Source: Terricaulis sp. (GTDB lineage Bacteria > Pseudomonadota > Alphaproteobacteria > Caulobacterales > Aquidulcibacteraceae). From it: a stretch of 64,000 nt of DNA. The DNA lies in the NCBI GenBank assembly GCA_024707365.1, contig JANPZV010000001.1, forward strand, positions 1 through 64,000, read 5' to 3'. The translations under genes were made by a program, and so were the position numbers. Below are positions 32,569 to 44,672 of the stretch, in pieces. A model generated the notes under the pieces. The model was not told the origin of the DNA. It was given only the letters and a program-made list of their open reading frames with translations, and made no database searches. Numbering within the stretch: position 1 is the first letter of the stretch; each line of letters starts with the position of its first letter.

Positions 32569-34847
32569 CACGATCGGCTTCTTTCACGGCTTTGCTGGCG
32601 CGCATGGCGGCGAGGATGTTGGTGAGGTGGCGCGCATCGGCCACTTCGACATCGAAGATCATGTCGAAGAAATCGGTGGTGCGCTTGGCCATGCGGATAT
32701 TGAGGATATCGCCCTCATTCTCGGCGATGATGCGGCAAAGATCGGCCAGCACGCCGCGCTTGTTTTCCACCGTTGCGATGATGCGGCCTACCGCCAGCGT
32801 GCGGCTGAGCGCGGTTTGCGTCCAGGCAAGGTTGATCCATTCCACATCGCCAAGCCCGGCGAGGGTTTCGCAATCGATGGTGTGCACCTCAACGCCCTTG
32901 CCCGGCGCCTGAACGCCGACAATGCGATCGCCCGGAATGGGCGTGCAGCATTCGGCAAAGTGCAGCACAACGCCGGGCGTGAGATCCCCGCCCTTGACGT
33001 AGAGCTTGGCTTTTTCGGCCTGCATCGGCTTGCGGCCCTGATCCTTGCGCACGCGCTCTTCAAGGCCGGGGAAGGCCGCCACCGCCACAGCGCTTGGCTT
33101 GAGCGCGCCTTCACCCACGGCGATGAAGAGATCTTCCGCGTCGTGCTTGCCCAAGCGTTCCGCCGCATCCTTAAGCTGGGTTTCCGCGAGCTCATGCCCA
33201 TAGCGGTGCAGCGCATGCGAGACGAGTTCGCGCCCCAGCCGCAAGAATTCCTCGCGCCGGGCCGAGCGCGCCAGCCGCCGCTGCGCGGCGCGCGCGCGGC
33301 CGGTTTTCGTCAGCGCCTCATAGCCGGGCACGGGGGCGGCGATCGGCGGTGATGATTTCCACCACATCGCCATTGTGCAGCGCCGTGCGCAGCGGGCGCT
33401 CCACGCCGTTGATCTTGGCGCCCACGCAATGATCGCCAACATCGGAGTGCACCGCATAAGCGAAATCCAGCGGCGTCGCCCCATGCGGCAGCGCAATCAG
33501 CGCGCCCTTGGGGCTGAAGGCGAACACATGGTCCTGATACATTTCGAGCTTGGCGAGCTCGAGAAATTCTTCCGCCGCCCCGCCATGCTCGGCGATTTCC
33601 AGAAGCGCGCGCGTGGCTTCGCGCGCATCGAGCCCGGCGGAGGCGGCCTGCTCTTCATCAAAGCCGTAGGATTCGTTCTTATAGCGCCAGTGCGCGGCGA
33701 CGCCCACCTCGGCAAGCTGATCCATGTCCTCGGTGCGGATCTGGATTTCCACGCGCACATTGCCCGGCCCGATCACGATGGTGTGGATCGAGCGATAGCC
33801 GTTGGGCTTGGGGTTGGAGATATAATCTTCCACCTGATCAGGCACACAGCGCCATGTCTGGTGAATGAGCCCAAGCGCGCGGTAGCAATCATCGGGCGTG
33901 GGCACGATCACGCGGAAGGCGTAGACATCGGCAAGATCGGCGAACTCGACGCTTTTGCGCTGTAGCTTGCGCCAGATCGAATAGGCCTGCTTTTCGCGGC
34001 CATAGACACGCGCATCAATGCCGGCGAATTCAAACACTTCGGAAATGGTTTGCGAGACGTTGGCGACGTTCGCGCCCTTTTCAATCCGCAGCTGATCAAG
34101 CCGCGCATTGATCGCCGCTTCCGCTTCGGGGAAGGATTCATGGAAGGCGAGGCTCTCAAGCTCGCGCGCCATCCGCTCCATGCCGATGCGGCGCGCGAGC
34201 GGCGCGTAGATTTCCAGCGTCTCCATCGCGATGCGCCGGCGCTTCTCGGGCTTTGGGATGTGGCTGAGCGTGCGCATATTGTGCAGCCGATCGGCCAGCT
34301 TCACGATCAGAACGCGCACATCCTTGGACATCGCCAGGATGAATTTCTGCAGGTTCTGCGCCTGCTTGTTCTCTTCCGATTGGATTTCGAGCTTGGAGAG
34401 CTTGGTGACGCCTTCGACCAGATCGGCGATCTGCGCGCCGAATTTTTCCTCGATCTCTTCGCGCGAGGCGTCGGTATCCTCGATCGTGTCGTGCAGCAGG
34501 CCGGCGGCGATCGTGGCCGCATCGAGCTTGTATTCGGTGAGAATGCCCGCGACCTGGATCGGGTGCGCGAAATAAGGATCGCCCGAATGGCGCTTCTGGC
34601 TGCCGTGCTTGACGGTGGCGTAGACGTAGGCGCGGTTGATCAGGTTCTCATCAACCTGCGGATCGTAATCGCGCATCCGCTCCACCAGCTCGAACTGGCG
34701 CAGATAGCGCGTGCGCGGGCTCTCGCCCGCGCCAGCCTGTTGAGGGGCCGCCGGGGTTTTGGCGGCGACTCCGTCACCGCCGCCCATGGGCTTAGTACCG
34801 TTCGTCGCGCTGGGCTTCGGCTTCTTGCTGGAGCGCGCGCAACACAT
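32558..34847 (-). CDS. rel: RelA/SpoT bifunctional (p)ppGpp synthetase/hydrolase, frameshift near 33335
   Basis: HD domain ([25 protein letters not shown]...[24 protein letters not shown]), synthetase ([35 protein letters not shown]...[42 protein letters not shown]), TGS and ACT domains. Confidence 0.95.
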
Positions 34848-35142
34848 CGTCTTCGCTGGTTTCCACCGGGGCGATGAGGGCGGCGCGATCTTGCGCGTCC
34901 TCGGCCTGGGCGGCCGGCTGGACGTCCTGATAGAGATTCACGAAGCTATCGCGCAGCTCTTCGGGGGTGATCGCGGAATCGGCGATCTCGCGCAGGGCGA
35001 CGACCGGGTCTTTATCGCGGTCGCGCTCAACCAGCGGCTCGGAGCCTGAGGAAATGTTGCGCGCCCGGTGGGCGGCCAGCAGCACCAGCGAGAACCGGTT
35101 CGGCACTTTATCTACGCAGTCTTCAACGGTTACGCGGGCCAA
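34792..35142 (-). CDS. rpoZ: RNA polymerase omega subunit
   Basis: [64 protein letters not shown]. Confidence 0.96.
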   Translation of the reverse strand: MARVTVEDCVDKVPNRFSLVLLAAHRARNISSGSEPLVERDRDKDPVVALREIADSAITPEELRDSFVNLYQDVQPAAQAEDAQDRAALIAPVETSEDDVLRALQQEAEAQRDERY

Positions 35143-35231
35143 GGCGTGCTTCCTCTGCAGCGATTGGGGAAAGATCGAACCCTAACCTAGTGCGCTGCGC
35201 GGGATTTCGCAATGCGAAGAAGCGCCCGTTT

Positions 35232-35768
35232 TCAGGCCCCCTGCCCCGCCATTTCGGCCCAATCCGCGTTAAGACGCCGGCAACCTTCTACCGGCCCCAG
35301 CCCCGCCAGCAGCGCGGCGGCGGTTTGCCCGGAGGCAGGATGGCGCCAGTCGGGGGCGATCTCGGCCAGGGGGGCGAGCACGAACGCCCGCTCGGCCAGG
35401 CGCGGATGCGGCAGCTCCAGATCGCCGAAACGGCCGTCAAATCCTTCCATCGCCAGAATATCGAGATCCAGCGTGCGGGCGTCCCAGCGGACGCGGCGCT
35501 CGCGGCCAAAGCGGGCCTCGATGGCGCGGAGAAGCTCATAAAGCGGTTGCGGGGTAAGGCCAGCGGGGTCGAGTTCGGCCACGGCGTTAAGATAGGCCGG
35601 CTGATCGCTCGGCGGCCAGGGCGCGGTTTCCCAGAGGCTTGAGAACGCCAGCGGCCTGAGCCCGGCCTCGCCCAGCGCCGCCGCCGCGCGCGACAGGGTG
35701 GCGGCGGGGGCGCGCCCCTCAAACGGCAGATTGGCCCCAAGGGCGATAAAGGCGCGCGTTTTGGTCAC
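35232..35768 (-). CDS. folK: 2-amino-4-hydroxy-6-hydroxymethyldihydropteridine pyrophosphokinase
   Basis: AFIALGANLPFEGRAPAATLSRAAAAL...SDQPAYLNAVAEL...RFGRERRVRWDARTLDLDILAMEG...LPHPRLAERAFVLAPLAEIAPDW. Confidence 0.92.
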   Translation of the reverse strand: MTKTRAFIALGANLPFEGRAPAATLSRAAAALGEAGLRPLAFSSLWETAPWPPSDQPAYLNAVAELDPAGLTPQPLYELLRAIEARFGRERRVRWDARTLDLDILAMEGFDGRFGDLELPHPRLAERAFVLAPLAEIAPDWRHPASGQTAAALLAGLGPVEGCRRLNADWAEMAGQGA

Positions 35769-35829
35769 GGACGAGATATGGCGCGGGGGCGCTGCGGCGC
35801 AAAACGGATTCGCTGAAGGACGAAACGCT

Positions 35830-36474
35830 TGAGCACGCCCGCCCCCGCCGAAGCGCCGGCCAAATGCCCGCTCTGCCCGCGCCTGGTGGCGTATCGGCAA
35901 AAGAACGCCGCGCTTGAGCCGGCCTGGTTCAACGGCCGCGCCCTCGTTCGGCGATAAGAATGCGCGGCTGCTGATCGTGGGCCTCGCGCCCGGCCGCACC
36001 GGGGCCAACCGGACGGGCCGGCCCTTCACCGGCGATTATGCCGGCGATCTGCTTTACGGCACGCTGAAAAAGCTGGGCCTTGGCAGCGGCGTTTATCGCG
36101 CCGATCCGCAGGATGGCTTCACCCTCAAGGGCGCGATGATCACCAACGCGGTGCGCTGCGCCCCGCCGGAGAATAAGCCAACGCCGGCTGAGATCACCCA
36201 ATGCCGCCCGTTTCTCACCGCGCGCATTGAAGCGCTGCCGAAGCTGAAAGTGCTGTTCGCGCTCGGCTCGATCGCGCACGAAAGCGTGCTGCGCGCGCAT
36301 GGGCTGAAACCCTCTTACGCGAAATTCGGCCATGGCGTGGAAGCGGCGCTGCCGGGCGGGCGGATGCTCGTTTCGTCCTACCATTGCTCGCGCTACAATA
36401 CGCAGACACGGCGGCTGACGGCGGAGATGTTTGAAACGGCGATGGCGCGGGCGAAGGAGCTGGCTTGGACTTAG
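35830..36474 (+). CDS. Type-5-like Fe-S uracil-DNA glycosylase, frameshift near 35935
   Basis: CPLCPRLVAYRQKNAALEPAWFNG (frame A) + APSFGDKNARLLIVGLAPGRTGANRTGRPFTGDYAGDLLYGTL...TNAVRCAPPENKPTP...VSSYHCSRYNTQTRRLT (frame B). Confidence 0.85.
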
Positions 36475-36515
36475 CCGCGATCCTGAGCAATCACCCCGCC
36501 GATTGAATTGGGCCG

Positions 36516-37118
36516 CTAAAGCGCCTCACACATTTCGGGGTTAGCTGGTGTTTCGCCCGCCTTGCGCTGATATACGCAACGCTGCCTCTGCAAATTGCGG
36601 AAACCCTCTTGATCCATTCGCCAATAGGATTCTGGCGATAGATCTATCACTCTCTCAATGTCTGCAGCCGCCTCGGCGTAATTCCCCAAGTCGGCATGCG
36701 CGCGGGCGCGCCATGACAGGGGACTGTCAAATGTTGGATTGATCTCCACTGCCCGCGTAAAATCCGCAATCGCATCGCCATAACGTCCAAGACCGACGCG
36801 CGCGCGGCCGCGGTTAAAATAGACAGAGGCGCGTGTGGGGGCCGGCTCGAGCGTGATGGAGCGGTCATAGTCGGCGAGCGCTTCTTCCAGCCTGCCTTGC
36901 TCCATCAGGATAAAACCGCGCGCGTGGTAGGCTTCCGCCAACTCGATCTCTGCAAGCTCGCCGGACACCAGCAACGCTCCGCAGCGTTCGAGCCGCACCT
37001 CATCAGGCAAACGCGTATCGTTGCAGGCATTGCGATGCTCGGCCTGCGGCAGATCAGGGGCCGGCGCACCGCAACCCAAAAGCGCCAACGCGCAGAGAAC
37101 GAGTACAAATCGCTTCAA
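36516..37118 (-). CDS. TPR-repeat lipoprotein
   Basis: [17 protein letters not shown] lipobox; [66 protein letters not shown] repeats. Confidence 0.75.
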   Translation of the reverse strand: MKRFVLVLCALALLGCGAPAPDLPQAEHRNACNDTRLPDEVRLERCGALLVSGELAEIELAEAYHARGFILMEQGRLEEALADYDRSITLEPAPTRASVYFNRGRARVGLGRYGDAIADFTRAVEINPTFDSPLSWRARAHADLGNYAEAAADIERVIDLSPESYWRMDQEGFRNLQRQRCVYQRKAGETPANPEMCEAL

Positions 37119-37588
37119 CCCCGATCCCGCAACAACCGGCCCTGCTGGCGCTTCCAATCGCGGTCCTTCTCACTCGCGCGCTTATCGTGCGCCTTCTTGC
37201 CCTTGGCCAAACCGATCAGCAATTTGGCCACGCCGCGATCGTTGAAATAGAGCTTCAGCGGCGCGATGGTGCGGCCTTCGCGCTCAACCGCGCCGATCAG
37301 CTTTTTCAGCTCGCGCGCTTTCACCAGCAATTTGCGCTTGCGGCGCGGCTCGTGATTGAAGCGGGAGGCCGCCGCATATTCTGGGATATGCGCGTTGATC
37401 AGCCAAAGCTCGCCGCCATCTGGGGCCGCATAGCTCTCAGCAATATTGGCCCGGCCCGAGCGCAGCGATTTCACCTCGGTGCCGAGCAGTTGAATGCCGG
37501 CCTCGAGCGTATCCTCGATCGCGTAATCAAAGCGTGCGCGGCGGTTTTCGGCGACCAGCTTGTTGTTGGGATCTGCTTTCTTGGCCAT
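37115..37588 (-). CDS. smpB: SsrA-binding protein
   Basis: [43 protein letters not shown]...[44 protein letters not shown]. Confidence 0.95.
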   Translation of the reverse strand: MAKKADPNNKLVAENRRARFDYAIEDTLEAGIQLLGTEVKSLRSGRANIAESYAAPDGGELWLINAHIPEYAAASRFNHEPRRKRKLLVKARELKKLIGAVEREGRTIAPLKLYFNDRGVAKLLIGLAKGKKAHDKRASEKDRDWKRQQGRLLRDRG

Positions 37589-37589
37589 G

Positions 37590-38462
37590 TTAAAGCAAAT
37601 CCGCCTGGATCATGGCCGCGCGCACGATGCCCTTGGCGGATTCGCTGCACGGGATCAGCGGCAGGCGCACCTCTTCGCCGCACTTATCGAGCAGCGAGCA
37701 GGCGAATTTCGCCGGCGAGGGCGAAGGCTCGATAAACACCGCGCGATGCAAACCCGAAAGCTTCGCATCAAGATCGCGCGCCGCTTCCATATCGCCGCCA
37801 CGCAGCGCCGCCTGCACTTGCGAGCACAGCTTTGGCGCGACGTTCGCCGTCACCGAGATGCAGCCCGCGCCGCCCAGCTGGCAGAAATCCACCGAGATAT
37901 CGTCATTGCCCGAAAGCATGATGAAATCATCGCCGCAAATCTCACGATGCCGCTCCACGCGCGTAAGATCGCCGCTGGCGTCTTTGACGCCAATCACGTT
38001 CGAGAGCTTGGCCAGCCGCCCCATGGTTTCGACGCTGATGTCCACCACCGTGCGCGAGGGCACGTTGTAGATCACCATCGGGATATCCACCGCGTCGTTG
38101 ATGGCGGTGTAGTGCGCCACGAGGCCATCCTGGCTCGGCTTGTTGTAATAAGGCGCAACCAGCAGCACCGCATCCGCGCCGGCCTTCTTGGCCGCTTGCG
38201 CCAACTCGATCGCGGCGGCGGTGTCGTTGGAGCCCGCGCCGGCGATCACCGGCACACGGCGGGCGGCGGCCTCCACGCACAGCGCCACCACGCGCATATG
38301 CTCCTCCAGCGACAGCGTGGAGCTTTCCCCGGTGGTGCCACAGGGAACCAGGCCGTTGGAGCCTTCTGCGATCTGCCATTCCACCAAGCGCTGGAAGCGC
38401 GCTTCATCGACTTTACCGTCTTGGAACGGGGTAATCAGGGCGGGAATCGACCCGTTAATCAT
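37590..38462 (-). CDS. dapA: 4-hydroxy-tetrahydrodipicolinate synthase
   Basis: [52 protein letters not shown]...[20 protein letters not shown]...[13 protein letters not shown]. Confidence 0.95.
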   Translation of the reverse strand: MINGSIPALITPFQDGKVDEARFQRLVEWQIAEGSNGLVPCGTTGESSTLSLEEHMRVVALCVEAAARRVPVIAGAGSNDTAAAIELAQAAKKAGADAVLLVAPYYNKPSQDGLVAHYTAINDAVDIPMVIYNVPSRTVVDISVETMGRLAKLSNVIGVKDASGDLTRVERHREICGDDFIMLSGNDDISVDFCQLGGAGCISVTANVAPKLCSQVQAALRGGDMEAARDLDAKLSGLHRAVFIEPSPSPAKFACSLLDKCGEEVRLPLIPCSESAKGIVRAAMIQADLL

Positions 38463-38575
38463 GGAGACTTACTCATCTGCGGCCAGACAGGCTGGCATTG
38501 GCGCGATTCCTGCCACAGTGTCAGTCCAGGTTAAAGCTCGCCCCGCTGAACAAGCGCGGGCGGTTGAGGATTTCG

Positions 38576-40656
38576 ATGGCGGAGGGTTGGATGCAGCGCG
38601 CGCCCAGGCTGATCGGCATCGCCGCGCTGGCGATCGTTTCGACGGCGGCGATCGCCGTAAGCGCCGGCAGCCAGCCGGGCCAGGAAACCGGCCCCACCGC
38701 CGCGGCCGCCGAGGTCGCAGCCCCCTGCCGGCGCCAACATCAAGCGTGGAGCGGATGCGCGTGCGCGATGGCCTCGCCGCCGCCGCCAGCCGCGATTGGG
38801 CGGGGCTTGCGCAATTGCGTGACGGCGCGGCCGATCCGATGGTGCGCCGCCTGCTGCACTGGCGGCTCGCCACCTCGACCGAGGCGGCGCTGAGCTTTGA
38901 GGAGCTGGCGCGCGCGCTGAATGACTTGCAAGGCTGGCCAGGCCGCGCCGGCATCCGCAGCCGCGCCGAGCAAGCCATCTTCGACAGCCGCCTTTCCGCC
39001 AGCGATCGCGCCGCCTTCCTGCGCAGCGATGGCGGCCCCGCCACCGGCGATGGCCGCATCGCCCTCGCCATCGCGCTGCGCCAATTGGGCGAGCGCACCC
39101 AAGCGAATGACATCGCCCGCGCCGCCTGGCGCGATGACGCGCTGACGACGAACGCCGAAAACCAAGCGCTGGAAGCGTTTGGCTCTGTGTTCAGCGCCGA
39201 AGATCACGCCGCGCGCGTGGATGGCCTGCTCTGGCGCGGCCAGCGCAGCGCGGCGCAAAGGCTGGCTTCGCGGCTCAATCCGGCGGATCGGCTGGTGCTC
39301 AACGCGCGTGTGGCGCTGCAAACGCGCCAGCGCAGCGGCTTACAGGCGGCGGTGGACGCGGTGCCTTCCTCGCGCGCCGATCATCCAGGCTTTGTGTATG
39401 ACCGCGTGCAATATCGCCGCCGCACCGGCAATCCGGTGGAGGCGATGCCGCTGGCGGCGCAGATCAATGCGCTTGAGGCGCCCCCGAGCGCACGCGCCGA
39501 TATTTTCCGCGAAAAGCGGCTCTATATTCCGCGCGCGCTGCGCGCCGGCAATGCGCGGCTGGCCTATCAGCTCGTCAGCAATCACGGCATGAGCCAGGGC
39601 GAGCAATTCGCCGACGCCGAATGGCTGGCCGGCTGGCTCTCGCTGCGCTTTTTGAACAACGCCCAGCGCGCGGCTGAGCATTTCGCGCATCTGAGCGAAA
39701 ATGTCGGCGCGCCGGTTTCGCTCTCGCGCGCCTTCTTCTGGCGCGGGGAAGCCACGCGCGCGTTGGGGCGCGCCGATGAAGCCAATGCGCTCTACAGCCA
39801 AGCCGCCGCCTATTCCTACACCTATTACGGCCAACTCGCCGCCGGGCGCATCGGCCGCGAACCGGTGCTGGCGCTGCCGCAAAACGCAGGCGTCACCGAC
39901 GCCGCGCGCAGCCGGTTTGAAAACCGCGAATTGGTGCGCGCGCTGCGGGTGGTGAGCGAAGCGGGCAGCTTGCGCGATTTTGAATCGATCGCTTTCTATC
40001 TCGACGACACGCTCGACGATCCGATGGAGCTTGAACTGCTCAGCCAGATGGCGCGCGAGCAATCGTATCACCGCACCGCGCTGCGCAACGCCAAGGCGGG
40101 CCTCTTCCGCAATGTCGTGGCCGTCAACGCCGCCTATCCGCTGATCGAGCTGCCCGCCCGCGTGCGGCAAAGCGGCAGGCCAGAGCCGGGGCTGGTGCTG
40201 GCCATCATCCGCCAGGAAAGCGAGTTCGATCAGAATGCGATTTCCAGCGCCAATGCGCGCGGCCTCATGCAACTGATCCCCTCCACCGCCCAATTGCAGG
40301 CGCGGCGCGAAGGCATGGGCTATGAGCGCGGCATGCTGACCAGCGATCCGCAATACAACATGACGCTCGGCTCGGCGCATCTGGCCGATCTGATCGACAA
40401 TTTCGCCGGCTCTTACGTGCTGGCGATCGCGTCCTACAATGCCGGGCCCACCAATGTGCGCAATTGGATCAATGATTGGGGCGATCCGCGCTCGCGCGGG
40501 GTGGATACGCTCGATTGGATCGAGCTCATCCCGTTTGGCGAGACACGCAATTACGTGCAGCGCGTGATGGAGAACCTGCAGGTCTACCGCCACCGCCTCG
40601 CCGGGGCGCCGACGCCGATCACGCTTGAGCGCGATCTTGAGCGCGGCGAGCGCTAA
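38576..40656 (+). CDS. Soluble lytic murein transglycosylase-like (SLT) protein, frameshift near 38735
   Basis: N-terminal MAEGWMQRAPRLIGIAALAIVSTAAIAVSA in frame A, remainder in frame B; LVLAIIRQESEFDQNAISSANARGLMQLIPSTAQ...SYVLAIASYNAGPTNVRNWI. Confidence 0.9.
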
Positions 40657-41600
40657 GCGTTCAGCGCATCGATAAAGGTCGGCTGATCGACATTGCCGCC
40701 GCTGGCGATCACCGCCACGGTTTTGCCCTTGATCTCCACCGCGCCGGTCAGCGCCGCCGCCAGCGCAATGGCGCCGGAAGGCTCAAGCACCAGCTTGAGA
40801 TTGCGGAACGCGAACGCCATCGCGCGTTTGACCTCGATCTCGGGAATGGAAAGCGCGCCGGCAAAGCGCGTGCGCGCGATCTCATAGGTGATGTCGCCCA
40901 TCTCTTCGGTGAGCAGGCCATCGCAGATGGAGCGGATGCCGGGGGCGTTGCGCTCGCGTTTGCCGGATTTGAGCGAGCGGGTGATGTCGTCATGGCCTTC
41001 GGGCTCGATGGCGAACAGCTTCGCTTGCGGCAGCGCGATGGCGATTCCAGAGGCCAGCCCGCCGCCGCTGCCGGGGCAGAGCACGATGTCGGGGCTGATC
41101 TCCTCGCCGATCTCGCGCCCTGCCGTGCCTTGGCCGGCGATGACGAAGGGATCGTCGAACGGCTTGATCAGCGCCAGCCCGCGTTCGCCGGAGACTTTCG
41201 CGCCGATCGCTTCGCGGCTTTCATTCACGCGATCATAGGTGATCACCTCCGCGCCATTGGCGCGGGTGGTGTCGAGCTTAATGCGCGGGGCGTCCGCCGG
41301 CATGACGATAGTTGCGCCCACGCCAAAGATGCGCGCGGCGGTGGAAACAGCGATCGCATGATTACCGGAGGAAAACGCCAGCACCCCGCGCGCCCGCACC
41401 TCCGGCGTCAGCGCGGCGATCGCGTTGGTTGCGCCGCGCATCTTGAACGCGCCGCCGCGCTGTAAATTCTCCGCTTTCACCCAAATGCGGGCGCCGGTGA
41501 TTTCATCCAAAAGATCATTGCGCACCAGCGGGGTGCGCACGGCGATGCCTTTGATGCGCTCGGCGGCGGCGGCGATATCGTCAAGTGTCGGGATCATCAT
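40653..41600 (-). CDS. Threonine/serine dehydratase (PLP-dependent)
   Basis: TPLVRNDLLDEITGARIWVKAENLQRGGAFKMRGATNAI...GVLAFSSGNHAIAVSTAARIFG...VLCPGSGGGLASGIAIAL. Confidence 0.9.
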   Translation of the reverse strand: MMIPTLDDIAAAAERIKGIAVRTPLVRNDLLDEITGARIWVKAENLQRGGAFKMRGATNAIAALTPEVRARGVLAFSSGNHAIAVSTAARIFGVGATIVMPADAPRIKLDTTRANGAEVITYDRVNESREAIGAKVSGERGLALIKPFDDPFVIAGQGTAGREIGEEISPDIVLCPGSGGGLASGIAIALPQAKLFAIEPEGHDDITRSLKSGKRERNAPGIRSICDGLLTEEMGDITYEIARTRFAGALSIPEIEVKRAMAFAFRNLKLVLEPSGAIALAAALTGAVEIKGKTVAVIASGGNVDQPTFIDALNA

Positions 41601-44034
41601 CACGTACCTTTCGGTTTGGCGCGGCGCGTGGGCGCTGCGCTGACCGGATCTTCGGGCCAAGGGTGTTTCGGATAGCGCCCGCGCATATCGGCGCGCACGC
41701 CAGCGTAAGAGCCGCGCCAAAAGCCCGGTAAATCCTTGGTGGTTTGCACCGGGCGATGCGCGGGCGAAAGCAAGCGGATGGTGAGCGGGATGCGCCCGCC
41801 GGCGATGCTTGGATGCCGATCCTGCCCGAACATTTCCTGCAAGCGCACCTCAAGCGCCGGCCCGCCCTCGGCGGCGTAATCGATCAACAGGGATGAGCCG
41901 AGCGGGCTTTCAAAGCGCGCGGGCGCTTCGGCGCTGAGCCGCTGGCGCAGATCGTAGGGCAAGCTGTTCAGCAGCGCTTGCGCCACGTTCACATCTTTCA
42001 AGCGCGATGCGCTGGCAAGTGCGGGCGCAAGCCAGTGCGCGGCGCTTTGCAGCAGCGCCGCATCGCTCCAATCGGGCCAAGCCTCGCCATCAAGCGCGCG
42101 TAGGAACGCAACCGCGCGCGCGCCTGGATTGCGGCCTCATCCCAATCCAGCAGTGCAAGGCCATCATCACGCACCGCGTTGAGCAGTGCTTCGGCAAGAT
42201 CGGCGCCGCTCAGCCGCTCGAGCGGGGCTTCGCTCAGCGTCAGCCGGCCGAGCGCGCGGATGCGGCGGCCGCGCATGGCGCCGGTGGCGGGATCGATCGT
42301 GACGCTGGCGCGGGTTTCGATTCCATCGCCAAAGCGCGCTTCGATCTCCGCCAGCGTGATCGGCGCTGCCAGCAACGTTTGCGCGCGGCCCGCGCTGCCG
42401 GCGATGTCGGCGATCACCACGTAAGGCGCTTGCGACAGCGGCTCGGCTGCGTCCATGGCGGCGGCGCGGCCATTGGCCATAAGAAATCCGCCGCCGCGCG
42501 CTTTGGCGATGCGATCGGGATAGGCCCAGGCCAGCACCGCGCCGGCGCGTTCAACATCGAAGCTTTCCCCGCGCCCGCCCGCGCGCTCGGCAATGCGCTT
42601 GGCAAGTCCGCGCGCCGCTTCCGCGCGCTGGCCGCGCTCTTGGCCGAAACGCTGCAAGCGATCGCGCAGATCAACGCCGCGCCCGCCAAGGCCCTGCTCA
42701 GTCAACACCAGCGCGATGCGCGCGGCGAGCGCAGCTTCCCCGTCGGCTGCGGCGGCGATCACCATATGCGCCAAGCGCGGCGGCAAAGGCAGCGCCGCGA
42801 TGGCGCTTCCGTGCGGCGTGAGCGCGCCGTTTTCATCGAGCGCGCCAACGCGCTTCAGCAGCGCCAACGCCTCAGCCCAAGCCGGCTTCGGCGGCGGATC
42901 AAGCCAGGCGAGCGCCGCAGGATCGGGCGCGCCCCAGGCCGCAAGATCAAGCGCGAGGCTGGCAAGATCGGCATCGAGAATTTCAGGGCGATCGAACGCC
43001 GGCAGCGCGCGGGTTTCGCCCTCGCTCCACAGCCGCACGCACACGCCCGGCTCAAGCCGCCCGGCGCGGCCCGCGCGCTGGGTGATCGCCGCCTGGCTGG
43101 CGCGCACGGTTTCGAGCCGCGAAAGCCCAAGCCCAGGTTCAAACACAGGCCGGCGCGCAAGCCCGGCGTCAATGACGATGCGCACGCCTTCAATGGTGAG
43201 GCTGGTTTCGGCAATCGAGGTGGCGAGCACAACTTTGCGCCGGCCTTCCGGCGCGGGCGCGATCGCCGCATCCTGATCAGCCGGGCTCATCGCGCCATAG
43301 AGCGGGCGCACGTCGATGCTTTTATCCGTGAGCGCAGCACGCAGGCGCTCGGCCGTGCGCTCGATTTCGCGCGCGCCGGGCAGGAATACGAGCGCGCTGC
43401 CCGCTTCCTCGCGCATCGCCGCGCGCACGGCGCTGGCGGCCTCATCCTCAAGCGGGCTGCGCGGGTCGCGCGGGCTATAGCGCAGCGCGACCGGATACAT
43501 CCGCCCTTCGCTCACCACCACCGGCGCATCGGCAAGCAACGCGGCGATGCGCGAAGCATCGAGCGTGGCCGACATCACGATAAGCCGCAGATCAGGGCGG
43601 AAGGCGCCCTGCGCCTCGCGCGCGAGCGCAAGGCCAAGATCGCCATCGATGCTGCGCTCGTGAAACTCATCGAACAAAATCGCGGCGACGCCTTTGAGTT
43701 CGGGATCGGTTTGGATGAGGCGGGTGAACACCCCTTCGGTCACAACCTCGATGCGCGTGCGGCCGCTCACGCGGGAATCAAGCCGCACGCGATAGCCCAC
43801 CGTGTCGCCCACGCGCTCGCCCACCTCCGCGGCCATGCGGGCCGCCGCCGCGCGCGCGGCGATGCGGCGGGGCGAAAGCAAGATGATCTTGCCTTCCGCC
43901 GCCCAAGCCGCGCCAAGCAAAGCGGGCGGGACGCGCGTGGTTTTGCCCGCCCCCGGCGGGGCGACGAGCACGGCTTCGCTGCGGCTCTCTAAAGCCGCCA
44001 AAAGCTCTGGCAGGGCGGATTGGACCGGAAGCAT
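41600..44034 (-). CDS. hrpB: ATP-dependent helicase HrpB, frameshift near 42090
   Basis: LVAPPGAGKTTRVPPALL...ILLSPRRIAARAAAARMA...ILFDEFHERSIDGDLGLAL...VMSATLDASRIAALL...VLATSIAETSLTIEGVRIVIDAG...ITQRAGRAGRLEPGVCVRLW. Confidence 0.93.
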
Positions 44035-44134
44035 CGCGGCAAGCGCTTTAGCGCGGGCGGCGCTCCCTTGTCTCGCCGCATTGGCGTGATTGCGTGGCGG
44101 CGGTATAGAAAGCGCAGAAGACGAAGGGGCCGCT

Positions 44135-44662
44135 ATGCGCGCAACATTGATACTGGGCTTGATCCTGGCGCTGGGCGTTACCGCCTGCTCCACCGGGCGC
44201 ACCGCCGACACACGGCGCGGCGTGATCAGCGCCACGGCCCAGCCGCTGCGCGATGTAAACCTCGTGCGCCAGGAAATCCCCATGGTGCTGCGCGGGCTTG
44301 AATATCCCTATTCCACCGCGACGCTGACGGAAGGCTGTCCAGAAATCGCGCGCCAGATCGCGAGTTTGGACGCCGCGCTCGGCCCCGAAAGCTATCAGCC
44401 GGGCCAGAGCCGCAATGTGTGGGATCGCAGCGGCGATTTTGTTGAAGATCAGGTGATCGAGGCGGCGGAAGACACGGTGAATGATTTCATCCCGTTCCGC
44501 TCCTGGATCCGCCGCATCTCCGGCGCCAACCGGGCCGAGCGCGATGCGCTGCGCGCGGTGGCGAACGGGCAGCAGCGGCGCACCTTCCTGCGCGGCTACG
44601 GCGCCTCGCTAGGTTGCCCGCGCATCATCCCGCCCCCGCCGCCGCAGCGGCAGGGCCGCTAA
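44135..44662 (+). CDS. Hypothetical lipoprotein
   Basis: MRATLILGLILALGVTACSTG lipobox; ends 10 nt before the 44673 repeat. Confidence 0.65.
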   Translation: MRATLILGLILALGVTACSTGRTADTRRGVISATAQPLRDVNLVRQEIPMVLRGLEYPYSTATLTEGCPEIARQIASLDAALGPESYQPGQSRNVWDRSGDFVEDQVIEAAEDTVNDFIPFRSWIRRISGANRAERDALRAVANGQQRRTFLRGYGASLGCPRIIPPPPPQRQGR

Positions 44663-44672
44663 GCGGCGCGCG

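Noticed and set aside
36509-36525. CTAAAGCGC at the TPR-lipoprotein stop as another repeat remnant
   Set aside because: Only about 9 bp match and it is explained by the codons GCG-CTT-TAG; too short to support.
39340-40593. 417-aa minus-strand ORF
   Set aside because: Antisense to the SLT transglycosylase.
42007-43992. 661-aa plus-strand ORF
   Set aside because: Antisense to hrpB, which carries full helicase motifs.
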